A stretch of 64,000 nucleotides of DNA from an uncultured Lachnoclostridium sp. Lineage in GTDB: Bacteria; Bacillota; Clostridia; Lachnospirales; Lachnospiraceae. The notes under the pieces are model-generated. The model made no database searches. It was given only the letters and a program-made list of their open reading frames with translations, and was not told the DNA's origin. Position 1 is the stretch's first letter; every line of letters starts with the position of its first letter. Of the stretch, positions 42,218 through 49,780 are shown piece after piece. The stretch lies in NCBI GenBank assembly GCA_944381625.1, contig CALWLW010000007.1:89564-153563 (forward strand), read 5' to 3'. The position numbers and the translations under genes were made by a program.

Positions 42218-43321
42218 TTACTTCGTCCAGCACTCCGTCACTTTGACGTCGTCGCCGTTTACCTCAAAGTGCAAGAACTGCATAACATTGTTCGTGGTCT
42301 TCTCTCCGGTGGCCAGATCCATATTCACCACCTGATAATGAAGAGCCGCCCAGTCCCCGCTGATCAGCAGGTTATTGAAATAGAGCCGTTCCACTTCCGT
42401 TTCTTCGGCGCTGGCGCAGACTGCTTCTTTATATTCGTCCAGTGTCAGCACATCATCCTTCACATGATATTGAAGGTCGCTGCTGTAATAGCTGTCTGCC
42501 CAGTCTGCCCAGCTTTCGCTGCCCTGGTTCCACATTTCAAAATCATTGAGGATGGCGGACTTTATCTGCGCCCCCTTTTCATCGCTGACAGCCGTGGGAT
42601 ACAGAACCGGATACTTTTCTTCCAGATTATCCATCTCAGGAACCACATAAGCTTCCAGTTCTTCCATGGCTTCATCCTGGGCTGCCGCTTCTTCCTCCGT
42701 CAGAAAAGACCACATCATATCAAAATCCGCGCCTTTTGTCCCGGCCCAGCCTTCCACTACGCGGACGCCCAGTTCATCCCCGTAGTCCTTGAACTGGACA
42801 AACTCCATCACGCTTCCTTCCGAAGTCTCTTCTGTCTCCCTGTTCGTGCTGGTAATATCATAACGGATGGCGCACCAGTCGTCGCAGATAATCATATTGT
42901 TGAAATTTCCCATCTGAATATCCGCCGCCTTAAGCCCCATATTCTGGGATTGCTGGTACTCCTCCAGCGTCATCCGCACACCGTGGACATTGTACATGGA
43001 TTCCGGCGTATAGAGGATATCTCCCCAGGCTTTCCATGCGTCATATCCCCGGTTCCAGTTCTCAAAGCCTGTCAGCAGCCGGTTCTGGATGGCCTCCTCC
43101 AGCGGCGTATCCACAGGCGTCGGATTGATCACCGGAAATCTCTTGATCAGTTCCTCCGTATTATCATAAGAATTAACAATAGACACCTGAGATCCGCTCT
43201 CAATAACTGAAATCACCGGCGTCTCTTCCGTATCGGCCGCAGGCTCCGCGCCGCATCCTGCCAACAGGGAAACGGTCAAAGCTGCTCCTGCTATTTTTTG
43301 CATCCATCTTGATTTACACAT
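42218..43321 (-). CDS. Lipoprotein with two NTF2/SnoaL-like repeats
   Basis: A 367-residue lipoprotein with lipobox SLLAGC. Two homologous halves follow. FENWNRGYDAWKAWGDILYT...VRMTLEEYQQS (about 85-215) and FEMWNQGSESWADWADSYYS...DVLTLDEYKEA (about 255-367) share the NTF2-like pattern of SnoaL domains. The duplication is visible by eye. The ligand is unknown. It lies next to a two-component system on the same strand but 129 bases downstream of it, so a functional link is only possible. Confidence 0.72.
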   Translation of the reverse strand: MCKSRWMQKIAGAALTVSLLAGCGAEPAADTEETPVISVIESGSQVSIVNSYDNTEELIKRFPVINPTPVDTPLEEAIQNRLLTGFENWNRGYDAWKAWGDILYTPESMYNVHGVRMTLEEYQQSQNMGLKAADIQMGNFNNMIICDDWCAIRYDITSTNRETEETSEGSVMEFVQFKDYGDELGVRVVEGWAGTKGADFDMMWSFLTEEEAAAQDEAMEELEAYVVPEMDNLEEKYPVLYPTAVSDEKGAQIKSAILNDFEMWNQGSESWADWADSYYSSDLQYHVKDDVLTLDEYKEAVCASAEETEVERLYFNNLLISGDWAALHYQVVNMDLATGEKTTNNVMQFLHFEVNGDDVKVTECWTK

Positions 43322-43450
43322 ATTAGATTCTCCTTTAAGCTTACTATTTACAGATGATTTAAAGCCGTTTTGCTTTCTGCCTTTGCATAAGCCAATCCTA
43401 GTCTTCCGATATTTCCAAGATGTTTGCTAAACGTTAAAGAAATATGAAAT

Positions 43451-44527
43451 CTATGAACTTTTTCCCTTTTTATATCTGTTCAGCCGGACCGTAAAGGTGC
43501 TTCCCTCGCCGATTCGGCTCTCCACAGATACCTCTCCGCCCATGATATCCATCACACGTTTCACCAGCGCCAGCCCGAGCCCATTACCCTGTGCGGCATG
43601 AGAAGTGTCGCCCTGGTAGAACTTGTCAAACATATGCTCCCTGATCTCCGGGGAAATCCCGCAGCCAGTATCCCGGATCCGGACTACGGCAGCAGGGCCT
43701 TCTCCGTGAAGCGACACGCCGATGGCGCCCCCTTCATCTGTAAATTTCACCGCATTGGAAAAAAGATTGTTCCATACCAGCGAAAGAAATTCCTCATCTG
43801 CTTCAATCAGGATATCCGATTCCAGATCCGTCTCAATCTCCAGCCCCTTTTTCTCCCACTGGCTTTCAAAATAAAGCAGACACTCGCAGAGCTGTTCCCC
43901 CAGGTCATAGACTTTTTTATTGGGATATATCTCCTGATTTTCCAGCTTGTTCAGCCTCAGGATGTTCGTAATCAAATCAGACAGGCGGCGGGACGCTTCC
44001 ATCACGGTTCCGGCATAATCAAGCCTCTTTTCTTCAGACAGCCCCGGCGCTTTCAAAAGCGTCGCATAATTCTGAATGACGGACAAAGGCGTCTTCAGTT
44101 CGTGGGAAACATTGGAGATAAAATCCGTCCGAAGGGTCTCCACGCCCGCCAGCTCACGGGTCATGGCGTTCAAGTCGTCAATAATAATATCAAATTCATT
44201 TTGCTTATTCAGAAGATGCACCGGTTCTATTCGCACCGTAAAGTCTCCCTGGCGAATCTTCCTGGTTCCTTCCAGAATACGCTCCACCGGACGGCGCACG
44301 GTAAAATTCCGGCGCAGAACGTCAAATGCCGTAAGAAGCGTACTGAGGATTATGATGTTGATGAAGACAGCCGGCGCGCGGTGGCGGATAATCTCCTCTG
44401 GAATCCCTGTACCTGAGATAAACAGCAGCATGCTGCAGCCTGCCACAAGAGCGGCAAACAGCCAGAACATGAAAAAATTCCCGACCGAAAACAGGCTCCG
44501 CGGATTTTTTCTCTCCTCTTTCCTCAT
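43451..44527 (-). CDS. Membrane sensor histidine kinase
   Basis: A 358-residue kinase with two membrane helices (about 17-40 and 50-70) and almost no extracellular loop, a HAMP-like segment and a HisKA domain (FISNVSHELKTPLSVIQNY, phospho-His). The ATPase has NNLFSNAVKF, DTGCGISPE and GNGLGLALVKR. The short loop suggests sensing within the membrane, as in intramembrane-sensing kinases. Its start overlaps the regulator gene by ATGA. Confidence 0.93.
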   Translation of the reverse strand: MRKEERKNPRSLFSVGNFFMFWLFAALVAGCSMLLFISGTGIPEEIIRHRAPAVFINIIILSTLLTAFDVLRRNFTVRRPVERILEGTRKIRQGDFTVRIEPVHLLNKQNEFDIIIDDLNAMTRELAGVETLRTDFISNVSHELKTPLSVIQNYATLLKAPGLSEEKRLDYAGTVMEASRRLSDLITNILRLNKLENQEIYPNKKVYDLGEQLCECLLYFESQWEKKGLEIETDLESDILIEADEEFLSLVWNNLFSNAVKFTDEGGAIGVSLHGEGPAAVVRIRDTGCGISPEIREHMFDKFYQGDTSHAAQGNGLGLALVKRVMDIMGGEVSVESRIGEGSTFTVRLNRYKKGKSS

Positions 44528-45195
44528 TTCACCACCGCCTTGTATCCCAACCCATGGACTGTTACAATCTCAAAATCTTTGCACGCGGAAAATTTACTGC
44601 GCAGTTTTGTTATATATACGTCCACGGTCCTGGGGCCTGAACCTGTATCTCCGTCCCAGAACTCATCCATAAGCTGAGAGCGTGTGAAGGTCTTTTTCGG
44701 GTAGGACAGCAATTTATAGATCAGGTTAAATTCCCGTACCGTCAGCGGAATCTCCTCGTCTCCCATATAAGCCGTATGCTCCTCGGCGTCCAGTCTGACG
44801 CTGCCCACCGTGAGCTGTTTGCTTGCCATAATCTTCGCCCTGCGCAGCAGCGCGCCGATATGGAGCAGCAACTCGTCCAGGTCGATGGGCTTGACCATAT
44901 AGTCATCCACGCCCACTCCGAACCCTTTCTGTTTGGCGGCAAAATCATCCCTTGCCGTCATAAACAGAATGGGAATTTCCTGGTTTAACGCCCTGACCGA
45001 CCGGGCAAACTCAAACCCGTCGATCTCAGACATCATAATATCCGATACGATCAGGTCGAACATCATATGGTACATGGCGTCATAGGCTTCATTCACTCCG
45101 TAACACCCCATCACCTCGAAACCATTCTGCCCCAGATAGGAACACACGGCCCGGTTCAGCTCCCTGTCGTCTTCTACCACCAATATTTTAAACAA
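44524..45195 (-). CDS. OmpR/PhoB family response regulator
   Basis: A 223-residue regulator. The receiver domain has the acidic pair EDD, phospho-Asp in IVSDIMM, Thr in FMTARDD and Lys in MVKPID. The C-terminal winged helix ends TVDVYITKLRSKF...TVHGLGYKAV. TTG at 45195 is preferred (reading MFKILVVEDD) because GGAGGGG lies seven bases upstream; ATG at 45210 would include that site in the gene. It is first in the two-gene operon. Confidence 0.9.
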   Translation of the reverse strand: MFKILVVEDDRELNRAVCSYLGQNGFEVMGCYGVNEAYDAMYHMMFDLIVSDIMMSEIDGFEFARSVRALNQEIPILFMTARDDFAAKQKGFGVGVDDYMVKPIDLDELLLHIGALLRRAKIMASKQLTVGSVRLDAEEHTAYMGDEEIPLTVREFNLIYKLLSYPKKTFTRSQLMDEFWDGDTGSGPRTVDVYITKLRSKFSACKDFEIVTVHGLGYKAVVK

Positions 45196-45233
45196 AACAA
45201 TCCCCTCCATATATCCATATTTTTTTATTCTAC

Positions 45234-45254
45234 CATATCCGCTCCGCGGATATG
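45234..45254. repeat. Perfect short palindrome upstream of the two-component operon
   Basis: CATATCCGC-TCC-GCGGATATG, 9-3-9, about 40 bases upstream of the response-regulator start. It could be an operator or a hairpin. The rest of 45196-45492 shows no gene. Confidence 0.5.
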
Positions 45255-45492
45255 CTGCCTCCGGCGGATGCGCCCGGATTTCTGCGGCGGGCGCAGAAAC
45301 CGGTATGCGCGATGGTATAATTCGCGCGATGCGCTCATTTTACCATGAAGTTGTTAAAGTTTTGTTTGTGTTTTCTGATTCTGCGGACTTTTCACTCCTG
45401 ATTTGCTCTTTTCCCCACAAAACATTTCCCCAGAGCGTCCTTGTATGATACAATAAATGAATAAAAATAGCGGAACAGCAGGAGGTGCATCC

Positions 45493-46368
45493 ATGAGCAA
45501 AGAAGTGTTTCAGCAAAATCTAACCGAAAAAGAATTCCGTCCTGGCAGCCCTTTTATCATTCAGTTGCTGTTTAAGGAGCCTCCTGTCCTGCCGGACAAA
45601 GCAAGGGCCGTGACCGTCATGAAACGCCATGTGGGCGCGGTTGACTGTTTCGCCTATGATGAGCAGTCGGCGTCCTTTGCCGCCCTGGACCATATTGCAG
45701 AATTTAAAGACGCACAGGTCCCGGTACAGCTGTCCATCCTGGGCTGTTCCAGTTTTGACGGAAATAATATTGACGCATTTATCAAAAGCCAGATGTGGGA
45801 CTGCATGGAGGACCGGGAGAGGATCTTTCAGGAATGCCGGTACCAGGTAGACGCCGTGGACATGCTGGCCGGAGCGCTCCCTGCCCTGGAGCGGGCCAAT
45901 CTTGACGCGGATTTCCTGGACGCCCTGGCTGAATTATATCCCGGCTGCGAAGCCTTTTACTTCCCCATCTGCGGCAAATTATTTACCGCAGACGCCGTAC
46001 GGAACCATCAGATAAAAGGCGCGGACCGCTTTATCCGTTTTGGAGTCAACGTCCGCTTTTTTACCATTCAGGGCACGGAAGACATGCTCGTGGACACGCT
46101 GGGCATGAGTACCTTATATCTGCCTGACATCCAGTATCATTTTCATGGCATGAACCCTGACTGGGTGGTGAATCATGCGTACAATCTGGCTTCCTATATT
46201 CTGGAACATGATAATCCCATCCAGGCTGACGAGACTGTGGACGGCATCATAGACGGCCGTATGACCCGCTCGGTACAATGGAAATGCCAGTATGAAGACG
46301 CTCTGATCCAGCCGCCCAGAATGGTACTGGATGTCCACACAGGCGAATATGCCTCCGGCCGCCGTTGA
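45493..46368 (+). CDS. DUF4261-type protein, immunity-like
   Basis: A 291-residue soluble protein. The C-terminal half (FRFGVNVRFF-like segment, EDMLVDTLGMSTLYLPDIQYHF given as DTLGMSTLYLPDIQYHF, WVVNHAYNLASYI, CQYEDALIQPPRMVLDV) resembles DUF4261 proteins, which are often found with polymorphic-toxin immunity genes. A second DUF4261 domain is in the giant protein at 52.3 kb. AGGAGG sits before ATG 45493. No enzymatic motif. It begins the plus-strand immunity-like array. Function is inferred from family context only. Confidence 0.6.
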   Translation: MSKEVFQQNLTEKEFRPGSPFIIQLLFKEPPVLPDKARAVTVMKRHVGAVDCFAYDEQSASFAALDHIAEFKDAQVPVQLSILGCSSFDGNNIDAFIKSQMWDCMEDRERIFQECRYQVDAVDMLAGALPALERANLDADFLDALAELYPGCEAFYFPICGKLFTADAVRNHQIKGADRFIRFGVNVRFFTIQGTEDMLVDTLGMSTLYLPDIQYHFHGMNPDWVVNHAYNLASYILEHDNPIQADETVDGIIDGRMTRSVQWKCQYEDALIQPPRMVLDVHTGEYASGRR

Positions 46369-46462
46369 TTCATTCCAATTAGATGGGAATTTCAATGGAA
46401 CACAGCAAATGGCAGACAGAACTATATCCGCCAACCACCAAAATTGACCTGGAGGATTGATC

Positions 46463-47011
46463 ATGAAAAACACAGCTTCCGATCTCACAAGGATCAGTAA
46501 ATATATAAGTCTGATTTTACGGCACAAACCAGAAACCATCGGAATTGAGCTGGACGCCCATGGCTGGGCGGATGTGGACGCCCTCCTGGAGGGCATCGGC
46601 AGGAAATACGCCATTGACCGTGAGATTCTGGAAGAAATCGTAAAGACCGACGGCAAGCAGCGGTATTCCTTCAATGCAGACGGGACAAAGATTCGTGCCA
46701 ACCAGGGCCATTCCATACAGGTGGATGTGGAACTCGCCGTGGCCGAACCGCCGGAAACTCTGTATCATGGTACAGCCGAACGGTTTTCCGCTTCCATCCA
46801 GACCAAGGGACTGCTCCCCGGAAACCGCCTGTATGTCCATCTTTCCACCAATACGGAGACCGCAGAAAAAGTGGGAAAACGGCACGGAAAGCCTGTGATT
46901 TACCAGGTGAACGCTGGACAGATGCACCAGGACGGATATACTTTTTATCTGTCCGCCAACGGCGTATGGCTGACCAAAACCGTTCCTGCCCAATATCTGA
47001 AAAGAATTTAA
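46463..47011 (+). CDS. kptA: RNA 2'-phosphotransferase, Tpt1/KptA family
   Basis: A 182-residue Tpt1 enzyme. Family members remove an internal RNA 2'-phosphate by moving it to NAD+, making ADP-ribose 1'',2''-cyclic phosphate. Conserved residues are all visible: the N-terminal domain SKYISLILRHKPE (Arg-His), HGWADVDALL, and the NAD-binding ETLYHGTAERF and VHLSTNTETA with the catalytic Arg in GNRLYVHLS. The start follows GGAGG at seven bases. The bacterial role is unclear. In this neighbourhood of NADAR and immunity-like genes, repair of ADP-ribosylated or phosphorylated nucleic acid is a plausible inference. Confidence 0.92.
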   Translation: MKNTASDLTRISKYISLILRHKPETIGIELDAHGWADVDALLEGIGRKYAIDREILEEIVKTDGKQRYSFNADGTKIRANQGHSIQVDVELAVAEPPETLYHGTAERFSASIQTKGLLPGNRLYVHLSTNTETAEKVGKRHGKPVIYQVNAGQMHQDGYTFYLSANGVWLTKTVPAQYLKRI

Positions 47012-47135
47012 TCACGTGGAGCTATAAACATGCCGCAGAAAAACGTTCCTAACGCCAAAAGCAAAAAATTTATTTTAGCTGTGAAAGGATCTACATCCAC
47101 AGAAGGATGCTGTTCTTTCCCTGCGGTCTTTTCAC

Positions 47136-47180
47136 GCCCTGCGTCAGTCTGTCTTCGACAGTCCGGCGCGGGGCTTTTTT
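47136..47180 (+). terminator. Terminator after kptA
   Basis: GCCCTGCG...CGCGGGGC outer stem with a perfect inner CTGTC-TTC-GACAG stem, then TTTTTT. It divides the array into separate transcripts. The rest of 47012-47309 has no credible gene. Confidence 0.75.
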
Positions 47181-47309
47181 ACCTTTTGAAAAAAGAAAAA
47201 AATATGGAAATGGAAAAATGCCTGTCCCGGCTGCCGAACTGATCCATGACACAACACAGATGCAGGACGAGGAGCATGGCATGAGATTACGGTGAAGGAG
47301 GAATCGCCA

Positions 47310-48134
47310 GTGTTTGAAAAATTTTATGAAGAATATGCCCCAAAGGAACAGGAAGTGCTGGTTCTGATCCAAAAAGTCTGGGGCGCAAGTGCTTCCTGTG
47401 ATGGTTGGTGTATGACGGCCGGTACATTGGGCATGGTGTTCTGCGCCGATGGCAGAACCGAGATCGGAGAAGGAACGCTGCAGTGGCCTGTCACCGATAA
47501 AGAAAGAAACAGCACGAAGGGTTGGAATCGGTTCCAGGCAGGACAGATTTGCCGCATCAAGGTCCGCAAAATGCTGGATGAATGCGCAAAAGGCAGGAAT
47601 AACCATTTCTGGTGTGTCACTGAGTTGCTGGAAAAATCCACTTCATGTCCACAGTTGGAGGCGGTGTGGGCGGAATATATCAAACCTGTCGTCATCGAAG
47701 ACGAAATGCTTGGCTCTCTGACGTTAAATCGGGATTTCAGACTGTTTGAAGGAACCATTTCATGGGCCGACAGCCAAGTATCCCTTTTTCTGGACATTGA
47801 TCCAGAGAACAAATCCACCTGGACCCGCGCCCGCAATGCCGCCAAAAAGCTGCTGGCCGACCGGGAAACCTGGGACAAATCTATGCGGGAATTTGCAGCC
47901 AGGAAATTCACTTCACTTGCCAATGACTGGCAGGCAGGGGACGAAGAACATCAAAATGACACCCCCATCACAGAAGAATCTTTTGCAAGGCGCATTTCTC
48001 TTTCAGAACTGACAATTACCGCCGGCGGCAGCTTTACCGCCTATTTTGACGATGACGATTTGTTCTGGGGACATGCCGTAGAGATCTGCGGCACTCTCAA
48101 AAAAGGCGTCACCCGTGCTGATATTGTGGGATGA
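47310..48134 (+). CDS. DUF2262-like protein
   Basis: A 274-residue soluble protein. The C-terminal part LGSLTLNRDFRLFEGTISWADSQVSLFLDID (read as LTLNRDFRLFEGTISW and QVSLFLDID) looks like DUF2262, another family found among immunity genes. The start is taken as GTG 47310, eight bases after AAGGAGG; an upstream in-frame GTG at 47292 precedes that site. No catalytic motif or signal peptide. Function unknown; membership in the immunity-like array is the main clue. Confidence 0.55.
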   Translation: MFEKFYEEYAPKEQEVLVLIQKVWGASASCDGWCMTAGTLGMVFCADGRTEIGEGTLQWPVTDKERNSTKGWNRFQAGQICRIKVRKMLDECAKGRNNHFWCVTELLEKSTSCPQLEAVWAEYIKPVVIEDEMLGSLTLNRDFRLFEGTISWADSQVSLFLDIDPENKSTWTRARNAAKKLLADRETWDKSMREFAARKFTSLANDWQAGDEEHQNDTPITEESFARRISLSELTITAGGSFTAYFDDDDLFWGHAVEICGTLKKGVTRADIVG

Positions 48135-48211
48135 GAACCATTTATAATGAAATAACGAAATCACATGAAAATACATTTGACTGATTATCGGCAGCCGATG
48201 CAGAGGAGCCT

Positions 48212-48814
48212 ATGAAACGAATTGTCGATGAACATTATTTTACCTACAGCGCCTACAGCGCCCTTACCCCCGGGATTCAGGTGAAATGCCCCAGATGCCG
48301 CGGTTTGGGCATGGTGACGGCGGATAAGGGCAAAGCCTGTTTCCGCTGCCTGAGCTGCGGCCACCAGATGACCCGTGATCGGATGGTCTACCGTTATAAC
48401 GTGCATAACCAATGCAAAAACTGCGGCAGATACTACCGGGTGGATATTGAAGATGAGACAAAACAGCGATTTCCCGCCCTCCACGTGGCCTGCCCCTATT
48501 GCGGGACAGCCATGTCGGGCGAGGTACATAAGACGGCGCAGAAATGTTTCTCCTATGACGCGGAGATTCAGGATGGCAAGGAACCCTGGTTCGGCCTGGA
48601 ACTGTGGTTCCTGGACGCCTTCCAGGGCAAACCGGTCTGGGCCCTCAACCGGGAGCATCTTGCCTATCTGATCAGATATCTCAGCGCCGACCTGCGGGAA
48701 AAGCCGCCGGGTATCCTGCGAAAAACCCAGGCCGACCACCTCCCCACCTTCATGAAAACCGCGAAGAATCGGGATCGGATCGTGAAGCTGCTGAAAAAAA
48801 TGCAGGAGAGATGA
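48212..48814 (+). CDS. Zinc-ribbon protein of unknown function
   Basis: A 200-residue protein with two zinc ribbons: CPRC (about 26-29) with CLSC, and CKNC with CPYC. All eight Cys are present. The C-terminal half (FGLELWFLDAFQGKPVWALN, YLIRYLSADLREKPP) is alpha-helical and basic at the end. I recognise no named family with certainty. It could bind nucleic acid or act as a scaffold. A TATGA start lies after GAGGAGCC. Confidence 0.6.
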   Translation: MKRIVDEHYFTYSAYSALTPGIQVKCPRCRGLGMVTADKGKACFRCLSCGHQMTRDRMVYRYNVHNQCKNCGRYYRVDIEDETKQRFPALHVACPYCGTAMSGEVHKTAQKCFSYDAEIQDGKEPWFGLELWFLDAFQGKPVWALNREHLAYLIRYLSADLREKPPGILRKTQADHLPTFMKTAKNRDRIVKLLKKMQER

Positions 48815-48901
48815 TTGCGGGACAGATCACGTCCCTGGTCGGCGCTTTGCTGGATGTCTGAAAAAAACCAGGCCGTGTCTGACAAGAAAGGAGAATATAC
48901 T

Positions 48902-49780
48902 ATGGCATTAGAAAAGAAAAGTCTCATGCCTCCCCCCTGGCTGGCCCACCGGGAGATCGAGCGATATTCCATCGGCTGGCGCATGGGTTACGGGGAGGAT
49001 TATATGTACCGGTTCATCAAATGGCTGGATACACTTTCGCCAGAGGAACAGGCAGAATACCGTACCCTTTTTCCCGAACCGGTAACCTGGAAGGGCTGGT
49101 GGGATAATGAGGACAGCGGCGAAGTGCTGGAACACGGCAATTTCTGGGTGCAGGTGTGGCAGCCGGAGGGAAAACCCAAGTACACCCGGCAGTGGCTCCA
49201 GCAGGAGTTTGCCGCCGGACGAAAACGGGAACTGTGCATGTTCTGGGGCCATCAGCCTGCCCAGGACGGCAGCATCACCAAAAGCTGCTTCAGCCAATGG
49301 TGGATGGAGGATTTCTATTCCATCGCCCACTCCTATCTCTGCATGGAGCAATATATGATGGCGGGAAAAGCGGAGCTGTTTGGCGATCAGGAGATCCGGG
49401 AACAGATTTTGAAATGCAATGACCCCAGGCAGATCAAGGCCCTGGGACGCAAGGTGCGCGGCTTTGACCAGACAGTGTGGGACAGGTTCAAATACGCCAT
49501 TGTGCTGAATGGCAACTGGTGCAAATTCAGCCAGAACCGTGCCCTCCGGGAGTTTCTTCTCTCCACCGGGGACAGCGTACTGGTGGAAGCCAGCCCCTAC
49601 GACAGCATCTGGGGCATCCGCCTTTCGGCCAGCGCGCCGGAAGCCCAGGACCCGCCAAAATGGCGCGGCCAAAACCTGCTGGGCTTCGCGCTGATGGAGG
49701 TGCGGGACGAACTGCGCCGGGTGACGCAGAACGAAACGCTGTGCGACTGGAGCACGGTATGGGAAGAGGAGATCATCTGA
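48902..49780 (+). CDS. NADAR domain protein (YbiA-like ADP-ribose N-glycosidase family)
   Basis: A 292-residue protein. Residues about 1-100 form an extra N-terminal domain rich in Trp, Tyr and Glu (PPPWLAHREIERYSIGWRMG); residues about 105-285 are a full NADAR domain. Family motifs are FWGHQ, SCFSQWWMEDF, EQYMMAGKAELF, GRKVRGFD, NGNWCKFSQN and EASPYDSIWGIRL. NADAR enzymes remove ADP-ribose from modified guanine in DNA or degrade riboflavin intermediates. The island setting favours the first. AAAGGAG precedes the ATG. Stop overlaps the next start in TGATG. Confidence 0.88.
   Translation: MALEKKSLMPPPWLAHREIERYSIGWRMGYGEDYMYRFIKWLDTLSPEEQAEYRTLFPEPVTWKGWWDNEDSGEVLEHGNFWVQVWQPEGKPKYTRQWLQQEFAAGRKRELCMFWGHQPAQDGSITKSCFSQWWMEDFYSIAHSYLCMEQYMMAGKAELFGDQEIREQILKCNDPRQIKALGRKVRGFDQTVWDRFKYAIVLNGNWCKFSQNRALREFLLSTGDSVLVEASPYDSIWGIRLSASAPEAQDPPKWRGQNLLGFALMEVRDELRRVTQNETLCDWSTVWEEEII

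Noticed and set aside
47030..47242. 70-codon plus-strand frame after kptA
   Set aside because: It runs through a terminator hairpin and U-run and has no ribosome site or protein-like pattern.
49477..49779. N-terminal extension of the 821-residue protein into the NADAR gene
   Set aside because: The extension is a shadow of the NADAR frame. ATG 49780 overlaps the NADAR stop in TGATG and begins family-like sequence.
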